DNA of 64,000 bases. Origin: Arthrobacter horti (GTDB taxonomy: Bacteria > Actinomycetota > Actinomycetes > Actinomycetales > Micrococcaceae). Both the position numbers and the translations under genes were made by a program. Positions 10,758 through 20,037 of this stretch are shown here, one piece after another. The notes beneath the pieces were generated by a model. It made no database searches. It was not told the origin of the DNA and saw nothing but the letters and a program-made list of their open reading frames with translations. Positions within the stretch are counted from its first letter, which is position 1. Each line of letters begins with the position of its first letter. The stretch covers positions 186,001 to 250,000 of the forward strand of contig NZ_JAVALS010000004.1 in NCBI RefSeq assembly GCF_030731045.1. Direction: 5' to 3'.

Positions 10758-10994
10758 TCAGCCTCGGTGCTGCTGGAGGTCCGTGGCTGAGGCGCCGGCC
10801 TCCTCAATGCTTCTGCGGGTCTCGGCGTACTGCTCCTGGATGTACTCCTCGAGCATGTCTTCCTCGATGCGCCAGACGCCGCGGCCACCGACCCGGATCG
10901 CCTTGAGCTGGCCCGAGCGGACCAGCGCATAGGCCTGCGAGGAGTTGATCTGGAGGATCTCCTCGACATCGGCAAGGGTCAGGAAGCGGCGCAT
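10758..10994 (-). CDS. Small HTH DNA-binding protein (excisionase/BldC type)
   Basis: This 78-residue protein carries one MerR-like winged helix-turn-helix of the HTH_17 type: FLTLADVEEILQINSSQAY, then LVRSGQLKAIRVGGRGVWRI, followed by an acidic helix (EDMLEEYIQEQYAETRR). Such one-domain proteins bind DNA directly. Streptomyces BldC and phage excisionases belong to this class. There is no integrase or attachment site nearby, so a chromosomal regulator is more likely than an excisionase. BldC-type proteins bind direct repeats head to tail, which makes the phased TTGATG array 700 bases away a candidate target. The gene is divergent from the SAF-domain gene. Confidence 0.8.
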   Translation of the reverse strand: MRRFLTLADVEEILQINSSQAYALVRSGQLKAIRVGGRGVWRIEEDMLEEYIQEQYAETRRSIEEAGASATDLQQHRG

Positions 10995-11012
10995 GCTCCT
11001 ATTCTGCCATTG

Positions 11013-11043
11013 TGTGGATCACCCTCGATGTGAGTTATCCACA
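11013..11043. promoter_or_regulatory. Inverted pair of DnaA-box-like motifs
   Basis: TTATCCACA at 11035-11043 is a perfect DnaA-box consensus. TGTGGATCA at 11013-11021 matches the opposite-strand consensus TGTGGATAA in eight of nine positions. They lie between the divergent HTH and SAF-domain genes. The same nonamer occurs before tadA (55720-55728). It could be a DnaA-controlled promoter or the site of another regulator. Confidence 0.55.
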
Positions 11044-11154
11044 AATCATCGACATGAACCGTCAATGGCTGGAATTCATTGTCACGGAGCATGAAGAATG
11101 GGTCCATCACCGCACGCCCCGTGCCGACGCCGGCACGTCCAGATGGAGGACCAT

Positions 11155-11790
11155 GTGAACGATGCCGCGCCGCAGAGACTGAGAAGGCCGTCCTGGAAGG
11201 ATCCCAGGCTGCTCCTGGGGATCCTGCTGGTCTTGGCATCGACGGCCGGGACCGTTTGGCTGGTGGGGAGTCTGGATCAGAGCGTCGAGGTTTACGTCGC
11301 GAGAGATGGTCTGCCGGTCGGGCAAAGGCTCGACGCCGGACGGCTGGACCGGGTGAAGGTGCGCCTGGGAGACCTGGAGAGCGGGTACATCCCGGCCGAC
11401 GAGGAGCTCTCCGAAGGAGCTGTCGCCGTCCGTTTCGTGGGCAAGGGTCAGTTGCTTCCTCGGCAGAGCGTGGGGGACGCCGCATCCTTGGACCGCAAAC
11501 CGGTTCCGATCACGGTGGACGGTGTCCTCCCTGAGCAGCTGACCACAGGAGAGCACGCGGACCTCTGGGTCTCCTCGCCCGATGACCGCAACGGCTTCAA
11601 GGAACCCCGTCTGGTGGTCCGTGCCGCTGAGGTGGCGCAGGTGGTGGCACCTCAGCAGACCTTCGCGATGTCCTCGGGACGGGTCGTGATCCTGCTGGTC
11701 CCGGATGCGCTCATGCCGCAGGTCCTGGCGGCTCAGGGGAACAAGGCGAGGATCACGGTCGTGTGGAATCCGACGGGGACCGGCTCATGA
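11155..11790 (+). CDS. SAF-domain protein, CpaB/RcpC-like
   Basis: The 211-residue protein has a short basic N-terminus, one membrane helix (LLLGILLVLASTAGTVWLV, about residues 18-36) and an external SAF domain (VARDGLPVGQRLDAGRL ... IPADEELSEGAVAVRFV). That is the layout of CpaB/RcpC, which gates or guides the secretin region of Tad pilus machines; in Gram-positives it probably acts at the outer face of the membrane. The GTG at 11155 is preceded by GGAGGA at four bases; longer starts have no ribosome site. It overlaps the next gene by ATGA, so SAF protein and ATPase are made together. The main tad operon is 44 kb away. Confidence 0.75.
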   Translation: MNDAAPQRLRRPSWKDPRLLLGILLVLASTAGTVWLVGSLDQSVEVYVARDGLPVGQRLDAGRLDRVKVRLGDLESGYIPADEELSEGAVAVRFVGKGQLLPRQSVGDAASLDRKPVPITVDGVLPEQLTTGEHADLWVSSPDDRNGFKEPRLVVRAAEVAQVVAPQQTFAMSSGRVVILLVPDALMPQVLAAQGNKARITVVWNPTGTGS

Positions 11791-13211
11791 CTCTCGGGGT
11801 CGCGGTGCTGGGGGCCGTTCCGGGGCTGCTGGTGGATGAGCTCAGAGGCGGCCGCGGAGGCCGGCTCCGCATCGCGCGCGAGTGCGGCTCATTTGAAGAG
11901 CTGATGGGGGCGTGCCAGGCGGGAACCGCGCAGATCGCGCTCTTCCTCGAGGGGGCGGACTCGCTGGACATGACCACCGTGGACCGTCTGCGGGCGCTGG
12001 GTGTCGCCGTCGTGGTCCTTCATGGTGACCCGGAGGAGCGGGCCAGGCTCGGCCGCATGGGTGCGGTGCCGCTTCCTCTGGAGTCGGACCGCGAGCAGGT
12101 CGAGAAGGCGGTGGCACTCGCTCTCGGGACGGATACGGGGGCCGTGAATCCTGTGTCCGAGAACTCCGCGGTCCTGGCCTCAGCGGCGCCGGTCGGTGCC
12201 GTGGCCGCGTCCTGGTCGCACGTCGTCGCCGCTCCCGCGATTCCGGAGCAGGGTGCGCGGTGGCGGGCGGAGACGGTCAGCACGCTCCCGGACCGCGGGG
12301 AGGCCGCATCCCGTGATCCGGGTGAACCGGGACGGGCGCCCCACGAGGGTTCCGTCCCGCCGGTCCTGGTGGTGTGGAGCCCGGTAGGGTCACCTGGACG
12401 CACGACCGTCGCCGTGAATCTGGCGGCAGAGCTCGCCCTTCTCGGTAAGCGCGTGGTCCTCGTGGACGCGGACACGTACGGAGCCGGGGTGGCGGCCACT
12501 CTCGGGCTGCTGGATGAATCGGCCGGGGTGGCGCAGGCATGCCGGCTCGCGGATCTGGCCCAGCTCGAGGCGGCTTCGCTCGAGCGGCTCTGTGTCCCGG
12601 TCCAGGTGGCGGGTTCACGGCTCGACGTTCTGAGCGGGATCACCCGGCCCGACCGTTGGACGGAACTGCGTGGCACGGCCCTGACCAGGGTGCTCGACCT
12701 CTGCGCCGGCGTCTATGACCACGTGGTGGTGGATGTCTCGTTCTGCTTGGAAAGTGATGAAGAGCTGAGCTTCGACACCATGGCCCCACGCCGGAACGCG
12801 GCCACACTCTGCGCCCTCGAACGCGCGGACAGGGTGTACGTGATCGGCGAAGGGACGGCCCTCGGCGTGCCCCGGCTGGTCCGTACGGTCCCGCTCCTGC
12901 AGGAGCTCATCCCGGACACCGAACTGGTTGTGCTGATGAACAAGATCAGAGCCGCGGCGGCCGGAGGAGCCCCGGAACGCCAGGTGCGCGATGCCTGGGA
13001 GAGATTCGGCCCGGAGCTGCCCATTGCAGGATTCCTGCCTTTCAGACCGGACGTCTTGGACCAGGCACTCCGGAATGGGGAGGTTCTGGCGGAGCGGGCT
13101 CCGGAGTCGGAACTGCGTCGCGCCTTGCAGTCACTTGTTTGTGCACCTGCACAACAGAGGCGGAGATCCTCTGTGTTTTACACCACGACGCGGCGGTGGC
13201 GATCGCGCTAG
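11787..13211 (+). CDS. CpaE/MinD-like P-loop ATPase with altered Walker A
   Basis: This is a 474-residue protein with a receiver-like N-terminal domain (about residues 1-130), a variable linker, and a MinD/ParA-like domain from about residue 205. The latter shows VVWSPVGSPGRTTVAVNLA, then VVLVDADTYGAGVAATLGLL, and Switch II-like YDHVVVDVS. The order fits CpaE/TadZ, which localises Tad pilus machinery. The usual KGGxGKT is replaced by VGSPGRTT, so both the signature lysine and the invariant P-loop lysine are absent. This may reduce ATP hydrolysis, or reflect a subfamily that uses arginine. The last 20 residues are basic and may be poorly conserved. Start ATG overlaps the SAF gene stop. Confidence 0.75.
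   Translation: MTLGVAVLGAVPGLLVDELRGGRGGRLRIARECGSFEELMGACQAGTAQIALFLEGADSLDMTTVDRLRALGVAVVVLHGDPEERARLGRMGAVPLPLESDREQVEKAVALALGTDTGAVNPVSENSAVLASAAPVGAVAASWSHVVAAPAIPEQGARWRAETVSTLPDRGEAASRDPGEPGRAPHEGSVPPVLVVWSPVGSPGRTTVAVNLAAELALLGKRVVLVDADTYGAGVAATLGLLDESAGVAQACRLADLAQLEAASLERLCVPVQVAGSRLDVLSGITRPDRWTELRGTALTRVLDLCAGVYDHVVVDVSFCLESDEELSFDTMAPRRNAATLCALERADRVYVIGEGTALGVPRLVRTVPLLQELIPDTELVVLMNKIRAAAAGGAPERQVRDAWERFGPELPIAGFLPFRPDVLDQALRNGEVLAERAPESELRRALQSLVCAPAQQRRRSSVFYTTTRRWRSR
13139..13154. promoter_or_regulatory. Palindrome before glutamate dehydrogenase
   Basis: TTGTGCA-CC-TGCACAA is a perfect 7-bp inverted repeat in the last 75 bases of the CpaE-like gene, about 115 bases before the dehydrogenase start. 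Its symmetry resembles an operator. It could also be a chance feature of the coding sequence. Confidence 0.35.
13154..13179 (+). terminator. Weak terminator-like hairpin at the end of the CpaE-like gene
   Basis: ACAGAGG and CCTCTGT form a 7-bp stem with a 7-base loop, followed by GTTTT. It lies about 35 bases before the stop codon of the CpaE-like gene. It may separate that operon from the dehydrogenase gene. Confidence 0.35.
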
Positions 13212-13267
13212 GCTCGCCACTAAGGCCGCAATGAAGCGGCGAATCTTTCTCCCTGGAGGCGTGCAAC

Positions 13268-16200
13268 GTGTCGCTGGCAGACAGTACCCCGACGATGACC
13301 CCGGAAGTGTCAGACACTTTCCTGGCCGACTACTACCAGCACCTCGCACCGGAGGACCGGGCGCGCTATGAGGGGACGGTTCTCCGGGACCGTGCACTGG
13401 CCCATCACGAGCTGGGCACCGTGCGTCATCCGGATCAGGCACTGGTGTCCGTGCGGGATGAGGCCGGCAGCAGCGTGGTCCAGGTCGTGACGGACGACAT
13501 GCCCTTCCTGGTGGACTCCGTCGTGGCGGAACTCGTCCGTCAGAAGCGCGCCATCCGTCTGGTGGTCCACCCGATGCTGGTGGTGCAGCGTGACGCCGAT
13601 ACCGACCAGGCAGGGAAGATCTCCCAGGTTCCCGCCCACGTCGGACAGACGAGTGGCGACACTGCAGCGATCCCGTCGCTCGCAGCCTACGTGGCCTCGG
13701 AAGGCTCCACCACGCGCCTGGAGTCCTGGATCGCCGTCGAGATCGACCGGGTGGAGGAGGAGACTGCTCAGCAGCTCATCCAGGGTCTGACCCGCGTCCT
13801 GCACGATGTCCGCACCGCCGTCGAGGACTGGCAGAAGATGCGTGACAAGGCCGCCGAGATCGCCGACGAGCTCGCCCAGGTTCCCGGCGATGCCGGAGTC
13901 CGTGACCTGGCCGGCGCCCAGGCGCTGCTGCGCTGGATGGAGGACCACAACTTCACGTTCCTCGGCTACCGCGAGTACAGCCTGCTGAACGTCAATGGCG
14001 AGGATGTCCTGGAAGCCCACGAGGAGGGCGGGCTCGGACTCATGCGGGAACTCGGCGACGCCCCCACCATCCAGCACCTGACGGAGTCCGGCCGGGCCCA
14101 CGCCCGCGAGAAGCGTGCACTCGTGATCACCAAGGCCAATTCCCGCTCCACCGTGCACCGGGCCGCGTACCTGGACTACATCGGGATCAAGAGCTTCGAC
14201 GCCGCGGGCAATGTCACCGGCGAGCGTCGCTTCATCGGCCTGTTCTCCACGAACGCCTACACCAGCTCCGTCCGCACGATCCCGATCATCAAGAACAAGG
14301 TCCGGGCCGTTCTGGAGGAATCCGGATTCCCCATCGAGTCCCACTCCGGCAAGGATCTCCTGGGCATCATGGAGACCTACCCCCGTGACGAGCTCTTCCA
14401 GATGGACGTCGAGGAACTGGTCTCCACCGCCCAGGCCATCATGCTGCTGCAGGAGCGCCGCCGGACCCGGCTGTTCCTGCGCCCCGACATCTACGGCCGC
14501 TTCATGTCGGCCGTGGTGTTCATCCCGCGTGACCGCTACACCACCTCCGTGCGTCTGCGCCTCGAAGACGAGCTGACCAGCACGTTCGACGCGGTCTCCA
14601 TCGACTTCGAGGCCCGTATGAGCGAATCCGCCCTGGCCCGCGTGTTCTTCCGGATCCGTCTGCCGAAGGACGCCGAACTCTCCAGCTTCGACGTGGACGG
14701 CCTGGAGGACCGACTGGTGCGCGCGGCGCGATCCTGGTCCGAAGGCCTCAGTGAGGTCGTGGCCGAGCGCTACCCCGAGGAGGTCGCCGAACGTCTTGGA
14801 GCCCAGTGGAGCGAGGCGTTCCCGGCCGGTTACCGCGTCGACTACGAAGTCGAGGACGCGCTGGTCGACATCCAGCGCTTCGAAGAGAGTCTGACCAAGG
14901 CCGCTGCTCTCGGCACGGAGAAAGCGGTCGAGCAGCAGATCCAGCTGCACGCCTATGTGCCCGCCGGCGTGGGGGAGACCCTCGAAGAGGACGCACGCGT
15001 CAAGATCTACCTCCTGGCCCCCCGCAGCCTCAGCCAGATCCTGCCGGTGTTCCACAACCTGGGCCTCGAGGTCCTCGATGAGCGCCCGTTCGAGATCGAA
15101 ACACGCGACGGACAGGACTTCTTCCTGTACGACCTCGGCCTGAAGTACCCGGCCGGCGTGGACCCGGTGGCGAGCAGTGAGCTGCTGGCCGAATCCTTCG
15201 CCGCCGCCCTCAACGGGACCATCGAGTCGGACCGCTTCGACCGGCTGGTGCTGGCGGAGGGAATGACCTGGCGCCAGGTCCTCATCCTGCGCAGCTACGC
15301 CAAGTACATGCGCCAGATGGGCAACACCAACTCCTACGGTTTCATCGCCGACACCCTGCTGGCCAACGCCGAGGTGACCCGCGGACTCGTGGCTCTCTTC
15401 GAAAGCCGCTTCGACCCCGCGCTGCCCGGCATCGGCGGTGAGCTCGACCGTGAAGGCCGTTCCGCCGTCGTCGACGCCTCGCACCGGGCACTCGAGGAGG
15501 CGATGGCCGCCGTCGCGACGCTCGACGCCGATCGCGTCCTGCGCACCTTCGTGAACCTGATCGATCAGACGCTGCGCACCAACTACTACCAGGGCAAGGA
15601 CTACCTGTCCTTCAAGCTCAACCCCGCCGGCATCGACGGCCTGCCGTTCCCGCGGCCCGCCTTCGAGATCTGGGTCTACTCGCCGCGCGTCGAGGGCGTG
15701 CACCTGCGCTTCGGTGCGGTCGCCCGTGGTGGCCTGCGCTGGTCGGACCGCCGCGAAGACTTCCGTACCGAGATCCTGGGCCTGGTCAAGGCTCAGACGG
15801 TCAAGAACGCCGTGATCGTCCCGACCGGCGCGAAGGGCGGGTTCTTCGCCAAGCAACTGCCCGATCCGTCCGTGGACCGTGGCGCCTGGATGGCGGAGGG
15901 CATCGAGAGCTACAAGACGTTCATTCGCGGCCTGCTCGACATCACTGACAACCTGCTCACCGACGCCGGTGGTGAGCATGTCGTGGCGCCCCGCGACGTC
16001 GTCCGCCATGACGCCGACGACACCTATCTGGTGGTCGCGGCCGACAAGGGCACTGCGTCCTTCTCCGACATCGCCAACGCGATCTCCGCCGAATACGGCT
16101 TCTGGCTGGGCGACGCCTTCGCCTCCGGCGGCTCGGTCGGGTACGACCACAAGGCCATGGGCATCACGGCCCGCGGTGCCTGGGAGTCTGTGAAGCGTCA

Positions 16201-18142
16201 CTTCTCCGAGCTGGACCTCGACACCCAGAACGAGGACTTCACCGTGGTGGGCGTCGGCGACATGTCCGGCGATGTGTTCGGCAACGGCATGCTGCTCTCA
16301 GACCACATCCGCCTGCTGGCCGCGTTCGACCACCGGCATATCTTCCTGGACCCGCAGCCGGTGGCCGCGACGTCCTTCGCCGAGCGCAAGCGCCTCTTCG
16401 AGCTTCCGCGCTCCTCCTGGGATGACTACGACCGGAGCCTGATCAGCGCCGGCGGCGGTGTGTTCCCGCGCAACGTGAAATCCATCCCGGTCTCCCCGCA
16501 GGTCCGCGTGGCCCTCGGCCTGCCGGAGGGCACCGAGCAGCTGAGCCCTCCGGAGCTGCTGAAGGCGATCCTGCTGGCCCCGGCCGATCTGCTCTACAAC
16601 GGCGGCATCGGCACCTACGTGAAGGCCAGCACCGAGAGTCACGCCGAGGTCGGTGACAAGGCGAACGACGGTATCCGCGTGGACGGCCGCGACCTCCGCG
16701 TCAAGGTCGTAGGTGAGGGCGGCAACCTGGGCATGACGCAGCGTGGCCGCATCGAGGCCGCCCTGCAGGGCATCATCCTCAACACGGACGCCATCGACAA
16801 CTCCGCCGGTGTGGACTGCTCCGACCACGAGGTCAACATCAAGATCTTCATCGACCGGATGGTGGCTGCCGGGAAGCTGGGCCCGGACGAGCGTGCGGAC
16901 TTCCTGGCTTCCATGACCGACGAGGTCGGTGAGCTCGTTCTGCACGACAACGTCGAGCAGAACATCCTCCTTCTCAACGACCGCACCCGCGTCGCCGAGT
17001 GGAGCCCCAGCTACGAGCGGCTGATGGACTGGCTGGACGTCAAGGCCGAGCTCAACCGTGAGCTCGAAGCCCTGCCGACCACAGAGGTCCTGCGTCAGCG
17101 CCTGGCCCAGGGCCAGGGCCTGACCTCGCCCGAGCTCTCCGTCCTGGCGGCCTACGCCAAGATCGAGCTGGCCAACGCGCTGCGGGACAGCGATCTGGCG
17201 GATGACCCGTGGTTCGCGTCCACGCTCCGGAACTACTTCCCGAAGGCCCTGGCCGAGCGCTTCGACGCCGATCTGGACAGCCACCCGCTGCGCCGCGAGA
17301 TCATCGCGACCGTAGTGGCGAACGACATGATCAACGTCGGCGGCATCACCTTCGCGTTCCGTGCCATCGAGGAGACCTCGGCCACCGAGGCTTCCGTGGC
17401 CAAGGCGTTCATCGCCCTGCGGGAGATCTACCGCGTGCAGGACATGCTGGACGGGCTGAACAACCTGCCGGCGTCGTTCCCCACGGCTCACTGGACCACC
17501 GTTCACCTGGACATCCGCCGGCTGCTGGACCGTGCCGTGCGATGGCTTGTCGCCAACGGTTCCACCAGCGCTGGCATCGCCGAAATCGTGGAGAACTTCG
17601 GCCCGAAGGTGGCCGCCCTGCGCGGACGCTTGGGCGAGTACCTGCGCGGCGAGGACCTCGCCCGGTTCGACGCGTGGCGTAGCCGGGCGGCAGTCTGGGG
17701 CCTGCCTGAGGATCTGGGCGTCCGCTGGGCCGAGCTCTTCGAGAGCTTCCCGCTCCTGGAGATGGCCCGGATCGCGGGCCAGAGCGACGAGTCCATGGAA
17801 GACGTGGCACAGGTGTACTACACCGTGTTCGACCGCTTCCACGTGGACTCCCTGCTCGAGCGCATCAGTGCCCTGCCGCGGGACGACCGCTGGCAGGCCT
17901 TGGCACGCGCCGCGCTCCGCGACGACCTCTACTCGACGGTGGCGGACATGACCACCTCCGTCCTGGGCGTGAGCGGCGTGGCGGGGGAGTCCGAGAACCC
18001 GCTCGCCCGCTGGGAGGAGCAGAACGCTGAGCAGCTGACCCGGGCGAAGAACATGTTCGACGAGGTCAACTCGCTGGAGAAGGACGACATGGCCTCGCTC
18101 TCGGTAGCATTGAGGCTCTTGCGTTCCATCGTCCGGCACTGA
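13268..18142 (+). CDS. gdh: Large NAD-dependent glutamate dehydrogenase (about 180 kDa class)
   Basis: This 1624-residue enzyme converts glutamate to 2-oxoglutarate and ammonia with NAD+, feeding amino-acid carbon into the TCA cycle. Its length and layout match the Streptomyces/Mycobacterium large class: an N-terminal regulatory part with ACT-like segments, the catalytic region with RFGAVARGGLRWSDRREDF and PTGAKGGFFAKQLP (about residues 815-870), a Rossmann nucleotide-binding part, and a long C-terminal extension. The GTG start has GGAGG nine bases upstream. In mycobacteria and corynebacteria this enzyme class is controlled by GarA/OdhI-type FHA proteins; no such gene is in this window. It is followed by pdtaS after 15 bases. 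Confidence 0.95.
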   Translation: MSLADSTPTMTPEVSDTFLADYYQHLAPEDRARYEGTVLRDRALAHHELGTVRHPDQALVSVRDEAGSSVVQVVTDDMPFLVDSVVAELVRQKRAIRLVVHPMLVVQRDADTDQAGKISQVPAHVGQTSGDTAAIPSLAAYVASEGSTTRLESWIAVEIDRVEEETAQQLIQGLTRVLHDVRTAVEDWQKMRDKAAEIADELAQVPGDAGVRDLAGAQALLRWMEDHNFTFLGYREYSLLNVNGEDVLEAHEEGGLGLMRELGDAPTIQHLTESGRAHAREKRALVITKANSRSTVHRAAYLDYIGIKSFDAAGNVTGERRFIGLFSTNAYTSSVRTIPIIKNKVRAVLEESGFPIESHSGKDLLGIMETYPRDELFQMDVEELVSTAQAIMLLQERRRTRLFLRPDIYGRFMSAVVFIPRDRYTTSVRLRLEDELTSTFDAVSIDFEARMSESALARVFFRIRLPKDAELSSFDVDGLEDRLVRAARSWSEGLSEVVAERYPEEVAERLGAQWSEAFPAGYRVDYEVEDALVDIQRFEESLTKAAALGTEKAVEQQIQLHAYVPAGVGETLEEDARVKIYLLAPRSLSQILPVFHNLGLEVLDERPFEIETRDGQDFFLYDLGLKYPAGVDPVASSELLAESFAAALNGTIESDRFDRLVLAEGMTWRQVLILRSYAKYMRQMGNTNSYGFIADTLLANAEVTRGLVALFESRFDPALPGIGGELDREGRSAVVDASHRALEEAMAAVATLDADRVLRTFVNLIDQTLRTNYYQGKDYLSFKLNPAGIDGLPFPRPAFEIWVYSPRVEGVHLRFGAVARGGLRWSDRREDFRTEILGLVKAQTVKNAVIVPTGAKGGFFAKQLPDPSVDRGAWMAEGIESYKTFIRGLLDITDNLLTDAGGEHVVAPRDVVRHDADDTYLVVAADKGTASFSDIANAISAEYGFWLGDAFASGGSVGYDHKAMGITARGAWESVKRHFSELDLDTQNEDFTVVGVGDMSGDVFGNGMLLSDHIRLLAAFDHRHIFLDPQPVAATSFAERKRLFELPRSSWDDYDRSLISAGGGVFPRNVKSIPVSPQVRVALGLPEGTEQLSPPELLKAILLAPADLLYNGGIGTYVKASTESHAEVGDKANDGIRVDGRDLRVKVVGEGGNLGMTQRGRIEAALQGIILNTDAIDNSAGVDCSDHEVNIKIFIDRMVAAGKLGPDERADFLASMTDEVGELVLHDNVEQNILLLNDRTRVAEWSPSYERLMDWLDVKAELNRELEALPTTEVLRQRLAQGQGLTSPELSVLAAYAKIELANALRDSDLADDPWFASTLRNYFPKALAERFDADLDSHPLRREIIATVVANDMINVGGITFAFRAIEETSATEASVAKAFIALREIYRVQDMLDGLNNLPASFPTAHWTTVHLDIRRLLDRAVRWLVANGSTSAGIAEIVENFGPKVAALRGRLGEYLRGEDLARFDAWRSRAAVWGLPEDLGVRWAELFESFPLLEMARIAGQSDESMEDVAQVYYTVFDRFHVDSLLERISALPRDDRWQALARAALRDDLYSTVADMTTSVLGVSGVAGESENPLARWEEQNAEQLTRAKNMFDEVNSLEKDDMASLSVALRLLRSIVRH

Positions 18143-18157
18143 TCCCCAGGAGACCCC

Positions 18158-19654
18158 GTGGCCATCTTCACCGATCCCATCAAGGAACACGCTGATTTTG
18201 GCCCCGGGGACGCCGAGTGGCTCCATCTGCTGGTCGGGGACTGGCAGATGGTGGCCGATCTGGCCTTCGCCGACCTGGCGCTGTGGTTCCCCGACCCGGA
18301 GCTCGGTTTCGTGGCACTGGCGCATGTGCGCCCGTCCACGAGTCACACCGTGTTCCACAGCGACTTCGTCGGCGAAGGCATCCGCTCGGACCTGGCACCG
18401 CTCGTGGAACGGGCCTGGAGGTCCCGGCACATCGAGCGCTCCAGCGAGGCGGACTGGAGCAACGGTGACTCGGCTCTGCGGGTGGAGGCGATCCCGATGG
18501 TCCGTAACGGCCGGACGCTCGCCGTCGTGACCTCCCACCTAGACCTCTCCAGCTCCAGGATGCCGTCCCGGCTGGAACTGACCTACCGCCAGTGTGCTTA
18601 TGACCTCCTGAAGATGGGGACCCAGGGTCTGTGGCCCGACTTCGCCTCACCCACCGGGTCCCGGCGTGGCGCACCGCGCGTCGGTGACGGCCTCATCAGG
18701 CTGGACGCCGACGGGATCGTGCAGTACGCGAGCCCGAACGGGGTCTCGGCCTTCCGCCGGCTCGGTGACATCGAGTCGCTCGAGGGGCGTTCGCTCGCCG
18801 AGGTGACCGCGGGCCTGATCAAGGACCGGCGTCTGGCGGACGAGACCCTGCCGCTCGTGGTCACGGGACGGATGCCGCTCCGCAGCGAGATCGAGTCCCG
18901 CGGCGTCACTTTGACATTGCGGGCCATTCCGCTCCGGGACGGCACGCAGCGTTTCGGCGCCCTGGTCCTCTGCCGCGACGTTTCCGAGCTGCGGCGCCGC
19001 GAACAGGAACTGGTGAGCAAGGACGCCACCATCCGGGAGATCCACCACCGGGTGAAGAACAACCTCCAGACCGTGGCGGCCTTGCTCCGCATGCAGTCCC
19101 GCCGCATGGTGAGCGAGGAGGCCAAACAGGCGCTGGAACAGGCCATGCGCCGGGTGGCCACGATCGCCAGGGTCCACGAGACTCTGTCGCAGGGCCTGTC
19201 CCAGGTGGTGGACTTCGACGACCTCATCAGCCCGCAGTTCAGGCTCTCCGCGGAGGTCGCCTCGCCGGCTCAGAAGGTCAGCACCGATCTGACGGGTGAG
19301 TTCGGGAAGCTGCCGAGCGACTTGGCGACGCCGCTCGCCTTGGTCATCAACGAACTGGTCACCAATGCGGTGGAACACGGTCTGCAGGACCGTGCCGGAA
19401 CGGTCTGGCTGGATGCGCAGCGCGGCGCGTCGGACGCGGGTGAGCGGCAGCTCACCGTGACGATCGCCGACGACGGGGTGGGACTCCCCGTCGACAGTGA
19501 CTTCTCAGCGCCCGGGGGAGCACTGGCGGGGGAAGGCCTGGGTCTTCAGATCGTCCGCACGCTCGTGACCTCGGAACTGCGCGGAACGATCCGGTGGCTC
19601 TCCCGGGACGGCGGCGGGACCGTGGTCCGTCTGGTCATCCCGCTGGACGCCTGA
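18158..19654 (+). CDS. pdtaS: PdtaS-type cytosolic sensor histidine kinase
   Basis: The 498-residue kinase has a GAF-like N-terminal domain (about residues 1-150), a PAS domain (about 175-280), a HisKA_2 dimerisation helix with the motif EIHHRVKNNLQT (about 294-305), and an ATPase domain with LVINELVTNAVEHG, DDGVGL and GEGLGLQIV. No membrane segment is present. This layout is PdtaS, which phosphorylates the RNA-binding ANTAR regulator PdtaR; pdtaR is not in the window. In M. tuberculosis pdtaS (Rv3220c) is next to whiB1 (Rv3219), as here, which supports the name. GTG start, with CAGGAG six bases upstream. Confidence 0.9.
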   Translation: MAIFTDPIKEHADFGPGDAEWLHLLVGDWQMVADLAFADLALWFPDPELGFVALAHVRPSTSHTVFHSDFVGEGIRSDLAPLVERAWRSRHIERSSEADWSNGDSALRVEAIPMVRNGRTLAVVTSHLDLSSSRMPSRLELTYRQCAYDLLKMGTQGLWPDFASPTGSRRGAPRVGDGLIRLDADGIVQYASPNGVSAFRRLGDIESLEGRSLAEVTAGLIKDRRLADETLPLVVTGRMPLRSEIESRGVTLTLRAIPLRDGTQRFGALVLCRDVSELRRREQELVSKDATIREIHHRVKNNLQTVAALLRMQSRRMVSEEAKQALEQAMRRVATIARVHETLSQGLSQVVDFDDLISPQFRLSAEVASPAQKVSTDLTGEFGKLPSDLATPLALVINELVTNAVEHGLQDRAGTVWLDAQRGASDAGERQLTVTIADDGVGLPVDSDFSAPGGALAGEGLGLQIVRTLVTSELRGTIRWLSRDGGGTVVRLVIPLDA

Positions 19655-19680
19655 GTCCGGAACAGCGGGGGGAAGGCGAC

Positions 19681-19724
19681 AAGGGAAGGGCCCGGAAACC
19701 AGATGGTTTCCGGGCCCTTCCCTT
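19681..19724. terminator. Strong bidirectional hairpin between pdtaS and whiB1
   Basis: A perfect 20-bp inverted repeat (19681-19700 with 19705-19724) with the four-base loop AGAT lies between the convergent genes. The A-rich left edge and T-rich right edge allow termination in both directions. Confidence 0.85.
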
Positions 19725-19753
19725 CGGCTTGTGCTTGATGCGGCTGTGCCGGA

Positions 19754-20002
19754 TCAGGAGGCGCGGCGGGCACGCGCCGCGCGGCGCTTGAGCGCCCGGC
19801 GCTCGTCCTCGCTCATGCCGCCCCAGACGCCGGCATCCTGGCCGGACTCCAGAGCCCACTGCAGGCATGTGTCGACCACCGGGCAGCGGCGGCAGACGCT
19901 CTTGGCTTCTTCAATCTGGAGAAGCGCGGGGCCGGTATTGCCGACAGGGAAGAAGAGCTCGGGGTCCTTGTCAAGGCAGGCGGCACGGCTACGCCAATCC
20001 AT
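19754..20002 (-). CDS. whiB1: WhiB1 iron-sulfur transcription factor
   Basis: This 82-residue Wbl protein binds a 4Fe-4S cluster through Cys9, Cys37, Cys40 and Cys46 (CRRCPVVDTC), carries the family turn GVWGGMSEDERR, and ends in a basic DNA-contacting tail (LKRRAARARRAS). It begins MDWRSRAACLDKDPELFFPV, very like mycobacterial WhiB1, an essential NO-sensitive regulator that binds the housekeeping sigma factor. A CRP-type palindrome is centred about 43 bases before its start codon. In M. tuberculosis whiB1 is controlled by the CRP protein Rv3676, so control by cAMP-CRP is plausible here. Confidence 0.93.
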   Translation of the reverse strand: MDWRSRAACLDKDPELFFPVGNTGPALLQIEEAKSVCRRCPVVDTCLQWALESGQDAGVWGGMSEDERRALKRRAARARRAS

Positions 20003-20037
20003 GCGATCACTTACTCCAAATCTGTTGTCTCAGGCTT

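Noticed and set aside
10758..10994. Phage excisionase marking a mobile element
   Set aside because: No integrase, attachment repeats or phage genes in the window; the gene looks like a resident regulator.
11013..11043. Possible replication origin
   Set aside because: Only two DnaA-box-like motifs, no AT-rich unwinding region and no dnaA, dnaN or rpmH nearby.
13310..16201. 963-codon open frame on the minus strand opposite glutamate dehydrogenase
   Set aside because: High-GC antisense shadow; the plus-strand protein is clearly conserved and the antisense product has low-complexity His/Gly/Val/Asp-rich composition with no recognisable domain.
16298..18538. 746-codon open frame on the minus strand opposite glutamate dehydrogenase and pdtaS
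   Set aside because: Crosses two well-supported genes on the other strand; composition typical of an antisense shadow.
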